Positions 9,598 to 19,841 are shown, counted from the stretch's first letter. The stretch: 56,146 nucleotides of DNA from an uncultured Flavihumibacter sp. (GCA_946482545.1 CAMLRX010000009.1:1-56146); one strand, 5' to 3'. The notes: generated from the letters alone by a model not told the origin. Numbers and translations are program-made.

Positions 9598-11558
9598 ATA
9601 TCAGATACTATTGCGTCGGCTTTCAATGGGATGGAGTAAGTCAGCTCGAACGCTTTTTAAAAGAAGGAATATGGGAAAACGGTTATAACGATAAGTTTCA
9701 ACATACAGTTAATGCTGTTCCGGTAGGAGCGCGGCTGGCAGCAAAAACAACCTATACCCGTAAAGAAAACGGGAAAACCATTTCTGTATTGGGTGTACAT
9801 GCATTAGGTACTGTAACAGAAAATAAACAAGATGGTAAAAGCCTGAAAGTGGATTGGGACAAAGCCTTCAAACGCTTTGATATCGACGGGCGGGGGGCTT
9901 ATCGCTCTACTATCAGCAGTGTTAATAATATGGATAATGTCCGGCTTATTTTTAACCGGAGTGGCATTGACAATCCGGCTACTGAATTGGCTTTATCGTT
10001 TGATCCGGAAGATCTGACTGATGAGTTTCCATCAAATCTTATCCTTTACGGACCACCCGGAACAGGAAAAACTTATCATACTATTAATAAGGCTGTGGCT
10101 ATTGCCGATGGTATAAAAGAAAGTCATTTATTTAAACGTTTTACCAACCGTACGGAACTAAAAGACCGGTTTGACGAATTGCTGATTGAAGATTGGGATA
10201 ACCCGGGAGATGGTCAGATAGCTTTTGTTACGTTTCACCAAAGCATGAGCTATGAGGATTTCGTGGAAGGTATCAAACCGATGGTGAATGACAAGGAACA
10301 AGTTGTCTATGATGTAGAACCTGGTATTTTAAAAAACATTGCCGATCTGGCATTAAGCAATTGGCTGGATTCCAGGAACGCAATCAAGGGAGAACTCTCA
10401 TTTGAGGAGGCATTTAGTCATTTGCGGGAAAAATGGGAAGAGAACCCGTCGATGAAGTTTAGTATGAAAACAGAAGGAAAGGAATTTACTATAGCCGGTT
10501 TTAGCAAGTCATCAATCAGGTTTAGAAAAGCCTCCGGTGGTACAGGACATACACTTAGTATTGCCACACTCCGGGATTGCTACTATAAAAGGAAGGAAGT
10601 GAGACCAACGGGAGTAGGCATTTATTATCCTGGCATACTGGAGCAGCTGAAATCATTTGTGGGCAATAATACAAATGTTAAAGCCTTAAAAAATTATGTG
10701 CTGGTTATAGATGAGATCAACAGAGGTAACATTGCCCAGATATTCGGTGAGTTGATTACCTTGATAGAAGATGATAAACGCCTGGGTAAAAAGGAAAGTA
10801 TAACCGTAACGATTCCCTATAGTAAAGAAAAATTCGCGCTGCCACCTAATCTGTATATAGTCGGTACGATGAATACGGCAGATCGTAGCGTTGAAGCTTT
10901 GGACACGGCATTAAGACGTCGTTTTGTCTTTGAAGAAATGGCGCCGGAACCATCGTTGTTAAGACCGGAGCAGATGCTCTGGCAATTTTGGTGGGACAAT
11001 GAAAAATATTCCTGGAACGATCAGGAGTATATAGCATTGGAAACACCATTTTACCAATTATTGGGATTTCCGGAAGACAAGAATAACGAGAAAGATAAAG
11101 AGGTCTATTGGGGACCTATGCGTAAGGATAATACACCATTGAAAAGCCAGATTGGCGCTTTGGCTGACCTGGTAAAACAATTTTCAGGTATCAATCTTTG
11201 CTTATTGCTTGATGCTATCAATATGCGTATTGAAAAACTACTGGGTCGGGATTACATGATCGGCCATGCTTACTTCATCAATATCCGTTCCATCGCAGAT
11301 TTAAAAGCTGTCTTTTTCAATAAGATATTGCCTCTTTTACAAGAATATTTCTACAGGGATTATGGCCGTATTGGTTTGGTTATCGGTATGGATTTCCTGG
11401 ATGAGGTAACTAAGAATAGCGTTAACTTGATGAAAGTGCCGGGTTATGATATTCAAGATCTGAATGAGGGCAATGTCTATCACATGAAGAGCATCCGGGA
11501 TTTTGAAAGCGATGAAAGATTTATTTCAGCGGTAAAATCTATCTATGAGCCGCAATAA
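9594..11558 (+). CDS. mcrB: McrB-type AAA+ GTPase of a type IV restriction system
   Basis: McrB is the ring-forming GTPase that recognises modified DNA through its N-terminal domain and drives cleavage with McrC. The AAA+ domain has Walker A GPPGTGKT (153-160), Walker B LVIDEINRGN (about 368-377) and the McrB signature MNTADRS (426-432), then an Arg-rich sensor region (ALRRRF). The first about 110 residues (YYCVGFQWDG, IWENGY, ARLAAKTTYTRK, LGVHALGTV) look like a PUA/EVE-type modified-base reader; this is inferred from pattern only. Translation begins at GTG 9594 in a GTGA overlap with the HNH stop. The mcrC start lies 14 bp before the mcrB stop. All catalytic motifs are intact. Confidence 0.93.
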   Translation: MNIRYYCVGFQWDGVSQLERFLKEGIWENGYNDKFQHTVNAVPVGARLAAKTTYTRKENGKTISVLGVHALGTVTENKQDGKSLKVDWDKAFKRFDIDGRGAYRSTISSVNNMDNVRLIFNRSGIDNPATELALSFDPEDLTDEFPSNLILYGPPGTGKTYHTINKAVAIADGIKESHLFKRFTNRTELKDRFDELLIEDWDNPGDGQIAFVTFHQSMSYEDFVEGIKPMVNDKEQVVYDVEPGILKNIADLALSNWLDSRNAIKGELSFEEAFSHLREKWEENPSMKFSMKTEGKEFTIAGFSKSSIRFRKASGGTGHTLSIATLRDCYYKRKEVRPTGVGIYYPGILEQLKSFVGNNTNVKALKNYVLVIDEINRGNIAQIFGELITLIEDDKRLGKKESITVTIPYSKEKFALPPNLYIVGTMNTADRSVEALDTALRRRFVFEEMAPEPSLLRPEQMLWQFWWDNEKYSWNDQEYIALETPFYQLLGFPEDKNNEKDKEVYWGPMRKDNTPLKSQIGALADLVKQFSGINLCLLLDAINMRIEKLLGRDYMIGHAYFINIRSIADLKAVFFNKILPLLQEYFYRDYGRIGLVIGMDFLDEVTKNSVNLMKVPGYDIQDLNEGNVYHMKSIRDFESDERFISAVKSIYEPQ

Positions 11559-12822
11559 TGTTATTTCTGTTTTTGAGCATTCCCGGCTCAATATAGGAGA
11601 GCAGGGATTTGACACGCGCCATTTCGAAAGCCTGGTTAAATATAATGACTTGCATCAAGGCAAGTATTTCAACATAGGCCATAAGAAAGTTACGTTCAAA
11701 TCTTATGTAGGGCTAATACAGGTAGGTGACAAGACTGTTGAGATACTGCCCAAAGCAGATAGAAACACTAGCAATGAAAGCACTGTGTCCAAATGGCAAA
11801 TGGCATTACTTTTTATGCTGCGTATAGCAGGGTATATCAAAATCAATGAGGCCTCAAATGCGCTGCAGCACACACAAAATACCAACCTGTTAGACATCTA
11901 CCTGCGCGCATTCTTGCAGGAAACAGAACAGTTGATACATAAAGGTCTGGTAAAAAAATATAAGAAAGCGCAAGCGAATCTATCTGTACTGAAAGGGAGA
12001 CTATTGATCAGAAAACAATTACAGCATAACCTACTGCATAAAGAACGCTTCTTTATAGAGCACACAAGCTATATCAGGGATAATCTTTATAATCGGATTT
12101 TGAAAAGTGCTTTGGAGATCGTTACCGATATTTCATTTAAAAGCGATATCGTAAATGATGCCAAACGTTTGTTACTGTACTTTGAAGACGTTGCACCCTG
12201 GAAGGGGAACATTTCTGATTTGGATAAATTAAAGTTGGGCCGCAAGACTTTTGTTTATAAAGATGCGTTGGTGCTGGCTGAGATGATTATTCTTAATTAT
12301 TGCCCAGCCTTTAAGTCAGGGCAGCAGCAAGTGCTTGCTTTGTTATTTGATATGAATGTTCTCTTTGAAAAATTTATCTATAAGACGCTTAAAAAGATGG
12401 AAAGTGAATTCGGGCAAAGCGAGCTATCTGTCACCGCTCAAAATAGCCAACTTTTTTGGGCACATAAGACTATCCGGCCTGACATCCTGGTTGCTTTCAG
12501 AAAAGGAGATGCTACGCAAAGTGTCATCATAGATACTAAATGGAAGATCGTAGATGAAGACTATCCCTCTGATCGCGATCTTCAACAAATGTTCACGTAC
12601 AATATTCAGTTCAATTCTAATCATGCGATCTTGTTATATCCTTCTATTGGCCAAAATAATGTCGGGAAAAAGGCCTATGGTGTTTCCAAAGGAACAAGAG
12701 GCTTTACCCACTCTTGCGAAATGTACTTTATGGAATTATTTGAACCTTCACTAAATATTATCGATAGAAACTTTGGACGAAAATTTATATCATATATAAT
12801 CAATTCTTATGATGGTGTATAG
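11545..12822 (+). CDS. mcrC: McrC-type nuclease subunit
   Basis: McrC binds the McrB ring, stimulates its GTPase and supplies the nuclease. The N-terminal beta-rich part (about 1-110) contains the YVGLIQVGDKTVEILPKAD segment typical of McrC. A helical middle follows. The C-terminal PD-(D/E)xK nuclease is seen as RPDILVAF (about 311-318) with IIDTKWK (about 329-335). The protein is 425 aa and looks complete. It is the last gene of the defence run. Downstream are about 160 bp with no gene that I can support, then a bidirectional terminator and a tRNA gene on the opposite strand. Confidence 0.94.
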   Translation: MSRNNVISVFEHSRLNIGEQGFDTRHFESLVKYNDLHQGKYFNIGHKKVTFKSYVGLIQVGDKTVEILPKADRNTSNESTVSKWQMALLFMLRIAGYIKINEASNALQHTQNTNLLDIYLRAFLQETEQLIHKGLVKKYKKAQANLSVLKGRLLIRKQLQHNLLHKERFFIEHTSYIRDNLYNRILKSALEIVTDISFKSDIVNDAKRLLLYFEDVAPWKGNISDLDKLKLGRKTFVYKDALVLAEMIILNYCPAFKSGQQQVLALLFDMNVLFEKFIYKTLKKMESEFGQSELSVTAQNSQLFWAHKTIRPDILVAFRKGDATQSVIIDTKWKIVDEDYPSDRDLQQMFTYNIQFNSNHAILLYPSIGQNNVGKKAYGVSKGTRGFTHSCEMYFMELFEPSLNIIDRNFGRKFISYIINSYDGV

Positions 12823-12982
12823 CTGCTTCAGACAGAACTGTCATAATATATTGGAGTTCAGCTATTTGTAGTCCAATAAAGAGGTCGGTTTTCTTTAAAG
12901 TCAGCGAGAAAAAAGTTTGATAATTGTATTGGCAGGCGACCTGTCTGGATTGATAGGGCGTTAGCGCTTAATGCAGTCATGA

Positions 12983-13013
12983 GAAAAGCCCCGTCGCAAT
13001 GACAGGGCTTTTC
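12983..13013. terminator. Bidirectional intrinsic terminator between mcrC and tRNA-Gln
   Basis: An inverted repeat pairs GAAAAGCCCCGTC (12983-12995) with GACAGGGCTTTTC (13001-13013), with one C-A mismatch and a five-base loop. It carries T runs on both strands, so it can end the mcrC transcript from the left and the tRNA-Gln transcript from the right. The 160 bp between mcrC and this hairpin (12823-12982) show no gene or clear signal. Confidence 0.85.
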
Positions 13014-13018
13014 TTAAG

Positions 13019-13089
13019 TTGGCCTACCTGGATTCGAACCAAGACAAACAGAACCAAAATCTGTCGTACTACCATTATACTATAGGCCA
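13019..13089 (-). tRNA. tRNA-Gln (anticodon TTG)
   Basis: Read on the minus strand, a full cloverleaf is visible. The 7-bp acceptor stem is TGGCCTA with TAGGCCA, and the D arm follows. The anticodon stem ACAGA/TCTGT encloses loop TTTTGGT, giving anticodon TTG, which reads CAA. The T arm contains GGTTCGAATCC, and the discriminator base is A. No CCA is encoded. It has its own strong promoter upstream and the terminator hairpin only 6 bp past its 3' end. Its 3' end faces the defence island, the side where integrating elements usually sit. Confidence 0.96.
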
Positions 13090-13105
13090 ATCCGTAAATG
13101 GAGTG

Positions 13106-13136
13106 CAAAAATAAGCGCTGTTTTAATTCCTTCAAA
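13106..13136 (-). promoter_or_regulatory. Promoter of tRNA-Gln
   Basis: On the minus strand a TTTG -33 box (13133-13136) is followed after exactly 19 nt by the -7 box TATTTTTG (13106-13113). This is a full match to the Bacteroidota housekeeping promoter. It lies 17 bp from the 5' end of the tRNA. Confidence 0.85.
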
Positions 13137-13206
13137 AAATATTTTCATTTTCTAAGCAATTCTTTTTCAACCCGCCAGCCGATTTTTCCGCCCGGAATAT
13201 TTGCCG

Positions 13207-13214
13207 TAAATTTG
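13207..13214 (+). promoter_or_regulatory. Promoter -7 box of pyrG; only other content of the 13090-13411 gap
   Basis: TAAATTTG matches the Bacteroidota -7 box; the -33 position (TTTT near 13184) is weak. It leaves a leader of about 190 nt before pyrG. The 322-bp gap between the tRNA and pyrG otherwise holds the tRNA promoter. A short frame at 13098-13355 has no recognisable protein features, and I saw no clear leader hairpin. Confidence 0.6.
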
Positions 13215-13360
13215 CACGACCTCCGGGAAATTCATGCATTCTTTGCAATCCTTCGGTCAGCAAGCTGGGTAGAAATCACTCCTTTATATTATTACCGCAT
13301 TTATCCTGATACGCAAAGCAATTTGGTATCGGGGATTTTTTTTGCCGGAAAATAGCATAA

Positions 13361-15046
<1,686 letters not shown>

Positions 15047-15058
15047 CCCTGAATAACC

Positions 15059-15066
15059 TACCTTTG
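15059..15066 (+). promoter_or_regulatory. Promoter -7 box of yidC
   Basis: TACCTTTG followed by a C-rich stretch fits the phylum -7 consensus exactly and sits 22 bp before the yidC start. No good -33 box is visible. Confidence 0.65.
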
Positions 15067-15088
15067 CCCCCTCAAAAACTCGAACTAA

Positions 15089-16903
15089 ATGGGAATGGAT
15101 AGAAATACGGTGATCGGTTTCGTACTGCTGGCCGTTTTATTTTTCGGATATTTCTTTTACAACCGCCAGGGACAACTGGAAGCTGAAAAGGAAAAAGCCC
15201 GTGTTGATTCTATTGCAAAAGCAAACGCGCCCAAGCCGGTGATCGATACTACAAAAGCTGTAGTAGATTCACTCGCAGTAGCAGATTCTGCCGCTCCTGC
15301 TGTACAGGTGGCCGAAGCGCTGACCGTACTGGAAAATGAACTCCTTAAAGTTACTTTCTCCAATAAAGGTGGTCAGCCCGCCATGGTGGAACTTAAAAAG
15401 TACAACGCCACGGATAGCACGCCCGTAAAACTGGTGGAAGGCAACGGTTTCGACCGTATTTCTTATACCATCAACGCGGACAATAACCGTTCCGCGCAAA
15501 CTGCCGATATGATATTCGGCGCACCTTCCATTTCGAAGAACCAGGATGGCAGCCAGACGATCAGTTACAGGCTGGATGTTGCCCCCGGGAAATCCATCAT
15601 CCACCAGTACACCCTTCGTTCCAACGATTATATGATCGACTGGAACCTCCAGCTCCAGGGCGCAGATCAGTTGCTGACGCAGCAAGCCCTGAACCTGCTC
15701 TGGCAAACGAAGGCCGTTCAGCAGGAAAAGGATATTAAATACGAAAAGCAGCAATCGCAGGTGACCTTCTTTGAAGGAGGTGATTTCGATTACTACAACG
15801 TGATCTCCCGCAACAACTATAAGTTTGAAAAAGAGGTGAAATGGGTGAGCGTGAAGCAGCAGTTCTTCAGCCAGATACTCATTTCCAACGGAACGAACTT
15901 CTCCGGCGGAGAACTGAACTGGATCGTTCCGGAAGATTCCCTGCGTACTATTGCCAACGCCACAACCAACCTGCGGATGCAGGTGCCTTCTGGTGCTGTG
16001 GCTAATGTGCCGCTGAAATTCTACTACGGTCCCAACGATTTCCATACGCTTAAAAAATACAAGCTGGAACTGGAGAACAACGTGAACCTGGGCCAGGGAT
16101 TCTACGCCTTTGTGAAATACATCAACAGGCTTATCATCCTTCCTTTGTTCAACCTGTTTGAATCTTTCATCAGCAGTTATGGTATCGTGATCCTGTTGTT
16201 AACGATCATTATCAGGTTGCTCATTTCTCCGCTCACGTATTCCAGCTACCTCAGCGGCGCTAAAATGAAAGCGCTCCGCCCCGAACTGGATGAGTTGAAA
16301 AAGAAGATGGGCGACGACCAGCAGGGCTTTGCCATGGAGCAGATGAAGTTGTTCCGTGAAGCAGGCGTAAACCCGCTTGGGGGATGTATTCCCGCACTGT
16401 TGCAGATTCCGATCTTCTTCGCATTGTTCAGTTTCTTTAACTCGAATGTGGCGCTCCGCGGGGAAAGTTTCCTTTGGGCCGATGACCTTTCCGCTTACGA
16501 TGTAATCGCGAAACTTCCCTTCCACGTATGGGGCCTGGGCGACCATATCAGTTTGTTCACCGTGCTGGCCGTTATTACCAGTTTGCTGATCTCCTTGTAC
16601 AGCATGAACATGTCGCCAGACCAGAATAACCCGATGCTGAAGTACATGCCTTATATTTTCCCGATCATCATGTTGGGCATCTTTAACAGCCTGCCTTCGG
16701 CCCTTACCTGGTATTATACGGTATCGAACGTGATTACGTTGTTGCTGCAGTTCATTATCCAGAACTTCATCATCGATCATAAGAAAGTACTCGCGAAGAT
16801 TGAAGCCAACAAGAAAAAGCCTAAGAAGCAGTCCAAATGGCAGGAAAGGCTTTCCCAGATGCAGGATGCGCAGAAGCAAATGCAGGAAGCGAAGAAGAAA
16901 TAA
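15089..16903 (+). CDS. yidC: Membrane protein insertase YidC
   Basis: YidC inserts and folds inner-membrane proteins, alone or with the Sec translocon. The first membrane segment (about 7-24, VIGFVLLAVLFFGYFFY) is followed by a linker rich in Ala, Asp and Ser and then the large periplasmic beta-domain (about 75-335). The conserved core of five membrane segments includes RLLISPLTYSSY and GGCIPALLQIPIFFALF, and the protein ends in a Lys/Gln-rich tail that may contact the ribosome. The length, 604 aa, is normal for the phylum. ATG 15089 is used, although ATG 15095 is only two codons on. A strong terminator follows. Confidence 0.97.
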   Translation: MGMDRNTVIGFVLLAVLFFGYFFYNRQGQLEAEKEKARVDSIAKANAPKPVIDTTKAVVDSLAVADSAAPAVQVAEALTVLENELLKVTFSNKGGQPAMVELKKYNATDSTPVKLVEGNGFDRISYTINADNNRSAQTADMIFGAPSISKNQDGSQTISYRLDVAPGKSIIHQYTLRSNDYMIDWNLQLQGADQLLTQQALNLLWQTKAVQQEKDIKYEKQQSQVTFFEGGDFDYYNVISRNNYKFEKEVKWVSVKQQFFSQILISNGTNFSGGELNWIVPEDSLRTIANATTNLRMQVPSGAVANVPLKFYYGPNDFHTLKKYKLELENNVNLGQGFYAFVKYINRLIILPLFNLFESFISSYGIVILLLTIIIRLLISPLTYSSYLSGAKMKALRPELDELKKKMGDDQQGFAMEQMKLFREAGVNPLGGCIPALLQIPIFFALFSFFNSNVALRGESFLWADDLSAYDVIAKLPFHVWGLGDHISLFTVLAVITSLLISLYSMNMSPDQNNPMLKYMPYIFPIIMLGIFNSLPSALTWYYTVSNVITLLLQFIIQNFIIDHKKVLAKIEANKKKPKKQSKWQERLSQMQDAQKQMQEAKKK

Positions 16904-17108
16904 TTTTGGATGTTGAATTTTGAATGATAAATGATTGCCGTTCCATTTTGGAGCGGCTTTTTTTGTGCATTATTTCAGGTGTTGTTATTGCAAACTAAAA
17001 TTAAAGTGATTTTCAATCCCTGGTTTACAATAAGACAACTCCTCTCGTCTTCACCAATCCCTTTATTCTAAATTCAACATCCAAAATTCAACATTCAAAA
17101 TCCAAAAT
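16904..17108. repeat. AT-rich inverted and tandem intergenic repeat around the yidC terminator
   Basis: The segment 16904-16926 (TTTTGGATGTTGAATTTTGAA and on) recurs inverted at 17071-17108. There a 14-bp unit, ATTCAACATCCAAA then ATTCAACATTCAAA, is repeated in tandem with 13 of 14 matches. The two arms bracket about 145 bp containing the yidC terminator and otherwise unremarkable sequence. This looks like a copy of a dispersed intergenic repeat family. Confidence 0.7.
16937..16964 (+). terminator. Intrinsic terminator of yidC
   Basis: GCCGTTCC (16937-16944) pairs with GGAGCGGC (16950-16957), including one G-T pair, and is followed by seven T. Confidence 0.9.
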
Positions 17109-17157
17109 CATACAACTAAGTCCTATCTTCAATCGTCTTTTATCCAAGCGCATCAAT

Positions 17158-17820
17158 ATGAAAAAACAGCTACATTTAACTCTGTTGGCTTTATTCTTAT
17201 TTACCGGTATTCGTTTGTTCGCGCAACGAAAAGTATCGGAACTGACCATTACTTATCATGCTTCCGTTGTATCTACCGGGGCTGAACCCAAAATCGCAGA
17301 CGCTTTCGATGGCGCCACCACAAAAGTGTACATCAAAGGAGCTCTGAGCAGAACGGATATGGTAAGTACATTGGCCACTTTCAGCACGATCCACGACCTG
17401 AAAACCGGTCAGGCTGTAAGTTTAAGAGAAACGGGCGCGCAGAAGATTCTCATCCGCATGACTGCCGACAACTGGAAAGACAGGAACAAACGCTACGAAG
17501 GAATAAAGTTCACCGTTACTACGGAGACCAAACAAATTGCAGGGTACAACTGCGTAAAAGCCACAGCATCCCTGCAAAACGGCCGCACACTAACCGTATA
17601 TTATACGCCGGATATTCTTCCGGAAAACAGGGAATACGATTACCAGTTCCGGGAATTGCCCGGACTGCCCATGGAGTATGAGGTGGAAATGGATAAATAT
17701 GCCATCAAATACACGGCAAGTACGGTAAGTTTTAATCCTGTGCCCGTATCCAGGTTCGATATACCCAAGGCAGGATACCGCGAACTCACTTACGAGGAAA
17801 GCATAAAACTGAGAAATTAA
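17158..17820 (+). CDS. Secreted GLPGLI-like family protein
   Basis: A 220-aa protein with a clear signal peptide (Lys-rich start, hydrophobic LALFLFTGIRLF, cut after FAQ). The rest is predicted beta-rich. Near residue 170 it has RELPGLPMEYEV, close to the motif that names the GLPGLI family of Bacteroidota exported proteins, and the DUF4412-like pattern IAGYNCVKA upstream of it. Family function is unknown; a periplasmic or outer-membrane role is likely. The start is ATG 17158. It is convergent with the next gene, the two stops being only 12 bp apart, and stands as a single-gene unit after the repeat region. Confidence 0.75.
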   Translation: MKKQLHLTLLALFLFTGIRLFAQRKVSELTITYHASVVSTGAEPKIADAFDGATTKVYIKGALSRTDMVSTLATFSTIHDLKTGQAVSLRETGAQKILIRMTADNWKDRNKRYEGIKFTVTTETKQIAGYNCVKATASLQNGRTLTVYYTPDILPENREYDYQFRELPGLPMEYEVEMDKYAIKYTASTVSFNPVPVSRFDIPKAGYRELTYEESIKLRN

Positions 17821-17832
17821 GCAGGAAGATAA

Positions 17833-18192
17833 TTAACGGTGTGGTGCCGGAGTAGGTGTCTTGAACTTTTGCAGCACCACCTTTTGCTGTGTGGGGAAAA
17901 TATGAACGGTGTTGCCGTTCCTGTAAGTAACCACTGAATTGTGCATCACGAATTTTCCGTCCTGTTGTGTGGTTAATATCTGTCCGCCTCTGTAATTCGC
18001 ATTCGATTTCAGCGTAAAAGGGCTGGCTCCGGGACGGAACGGTGTAAAAGTGGGGGTGCGCAACAAAGAAGTATTCTTCTTCTTTCCGCCTCCGCCGCCC
18101 ATACTGGCGAACGCGAGAACAGAAACGGCGGTAAACAAGGTGGCGATTGCCAACTTCTTACCTGAGTCCTGAATGTGCTTCTTTGTTATCAT
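17833..18192 (-). CDS. Small exported protein of unknown function
   Basis: A 119-aa protein that I do not recognise. A basic N-terminus and a hydrophobic stretch (KLAIATLFTAVSVLAFAS, about 13-30) indicate a signal peptide or anchor. A GGGGGKKKN motif follows, then a Pro/Thr/Lys-rich body with a beta-like segment (GKFVMHNSVVTYRNGNTVHIF). The frame can be opened at GTG 18198, but that codon overlaps the -7 box, so I use ATG 18192. The message would then have essentially no leader. Confidence 0.65.
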   Translation of the reverse strand: MITKKHIQDSGKKLAIATLFTAVSVLAFASMGGGGGKKKNTSLLRTPTFTPFRPGASPFTLKSNANYRGGQILTTQQDGKFVMHNSVVTYRNGNTVHIFPTQQKVVLQKFKTPTPAPHR

Positions 18193-18197
18193 TTTCA

Positions 18198-18230
18198 CAA
18201 AAGTATAATTTATTATCCAATCTCTGCAAA
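18198..18230 (-). promoter_or_regulatory. Promoter of the small exported protein
   Basis: On the minus strand TTTG (18227-18230) is followed after 21 nt by TACTTTTG (18198-18205). The box ends only 5 bp before ATG 18192, so the predicted transcript start falls at or next to the start codon. Confidence 0.75.
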
Positions 18231-18339
18231 CCGATCGTCACATCTTTTACATATTATTTAACGAATACGCTGCATGATTGTTACAAAAAATATTGGGTTT
18301 TTATGAAAGATTCCCATAAATTACACTAACCTATTGAAT

Positions 18340-19764
18340 ATGAGAGAGAATCCATTCAGGGAAGACAGAGAAGAAATAGAGGAATTGGTTAGGCAGTACG
18401 AGAATATGAAGGCGGGCAGGGGCCATACCTTCCTGGAGGAAGACGCGTTTGAACGGATCATCGACTTCTACGATGACCATGAACAGATTCCCAAGGCTAT
18501 TGAAGCCGCTGAAACCGGGATTTTGCAATTCCCCTTCTCGGCAAGTCTCCTCATCAAAAAGGCCGACCTGCTCATCGTTACCAAAAAATACCGGGAAGCA
18601 CTGAATCTGCTGGATGCGGCATCTCTGCTGGACAGCGGCGACATCAACCTGTATATCCTCAAAACGGACGCTTTTATGGCCATGGAGCGACATGAGGAAG
18701 CTGCCGCATTGCTGATCGAAGCACTGGCGCTTTTTGAAGGGGAAGAACGCATAGAACTGCTTTTCGAACTGGCCGATGTATACGATGACTATGAAGAGTT
18801 CGATAAGTTGTTCGAGTGCCTGAAACTAATACTGGAAGAAGATCCTAACAGCGAAGAGGCCCTTTATAAAATATGTTTCTGGACCGATTTTACAGGCCGG
18901 AATGAAGAAAGCATCAAACTACACAACAGGATCATTGAGGAATTTCCTTATAATGAACTTGCCTGGTTCAACCTGGGCGCGGCTTTCCAGGGACTTAAAC
19001 TCTACGAGAAAGCCATCGATGCCTACCAATACGCCATCGCTATCGATGAGAAATTCGATTATGCTTACCGAAACATTGGTGACGCGTATATCCGCTTGAG
19101 GAAGTATAAAGAGGCGATCGAGATGCTTGAGAAAGTGGTGGAACTTGCCCGTCCGGAAGATGTGATCTTCGAAGCAATAGGCTTCTGTTATGAGCGCCTG
19201 CACAACTTCGCGCAGGCCAGGATTCATTACAGGAAAGCCGTGCACCTGAGTCCGGATGATAGCAAACTCTACTTCAAAATAGCCTGCACCTATATGGAAG
19301 AACTGCAGTGGGAGCGTGCGGCGAAACAATTGGAAACCGCGCTCCGCCTGCACAGAAACGTGCCCGATTACAACCTGGCCATGGGGGAATGTAAAATGGA
19401 GATGGGGGAGGTGAAAGATGCTATTCAATATTTTTCACTGGTCGTAAGTGCCAGGCCCCGTTCCGCATCCGGATGGGAATTGCTGGTGAAATGTCTGTTC
19501 AGGGCCGGTTATCTTGATGAAGCGGAAGAACAGGTAAATGCTGCCATAACTGCCACTGGTGGCAAACCGGTGTTTGAATTCCTGAAAGTGGGCGTATTGC
19601 TGGCGCTTGGAAAAACAAAAGAAGCTTTATTGTGCCTGGAGGCGGCCATGGATAAGACCCCTAAAATGCTGAAAAAGCTCGTGGAGCTCAATCCCACAGT
19701 GTTGCAACACCAGCAGGTGGTGGATGTGGTGGCACGTTTCAGGAAAGGAAACCGATTTCACTAA
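18340..19764 (+). CDS. Tetratricopeptide repeat protein
   Basis: A 474-aa protein made almost wholly of TPR-type helical repeats. Clear units include AWFNLGAAFQGLKLYEKAIDAY and then YAYRNIGDAYIRLRKYKEAI, with further units through to the C-terminus. No signal peptide or membrane segment is present, so it is probably a cytoplasmic scaffold or assembly factor. It is conserved-looking but its partner is unknown. The longest frame starts at TTG 18334; ATG 18340 (MRENPFREDREE) is the more natural start. I see no strong promoter match in the 147 bp before it. The 3' end is followed by a separate promoter for the next gene. Confidence 0.85.
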   Translation: MRENPFREDREEIEELVRQYENMKAGRGHTFLEEDAFERIIDFYDDHEQIPKAIEAAETGILQFPFSASLLIKKADLLIVTKKYREALNLLDAASLLDSGDINLYILKTDAFMAMERHEEAAALLIEALALFEGEERIELLFELADVYDDYEEFDKLFECLKLILEEDPNSEEALYKICFWTDFTGRNEESIKLHNRIIEEFPYNELAWFNLGAAFQGLKLYEKAIDAYQYAIAIDEKFDYAYRNIGDAYIRLRKYKEAIEMLEKVVELARPEDVIFEAIGFCYERLHNFAQARIHYRKAVHLSPDDSKLYFKIACTYMEELQWERAAKQLETALRLHRNVPDYNLAMGECKMEMGEVKDAIQYFSLVVSARPRSASGWELLVKCLFRAGYLDEAEEQVNAAITATGGKPVFEFLKVGVLLALGKTKEALLCLEAAMDKTPKMLKKLVELNPTVLQHQQVVDVVARFRKGNRFH

Positions 19765-19795
19765 GGGTAACCCACGGAATATCAACCTATCTTCT

Positions 19796-19803
19796 TATTT
19801 TTG
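19796..19803 (+). promoter_or_regulatory. Promoter -7 box of the phosphosulfolactate synthase-aroE operon
   Basis: TATTTTTG matches the -7 consensus and lies 38 bp before ATG 19842. No convincing -33 box was found. Confidence 0.6.
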
Positions 19804-19841
19804 CCGCGCTTTACTTTGATTGACGAAACCAGTAGCAAGCA

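Noticed and set aside
13098..13355. 85-codon frame between tRNA-Gln and pyrG
   Set aside because: It overlaps the tRNA promoter and the pyrG promoter and shows no protein-like features.
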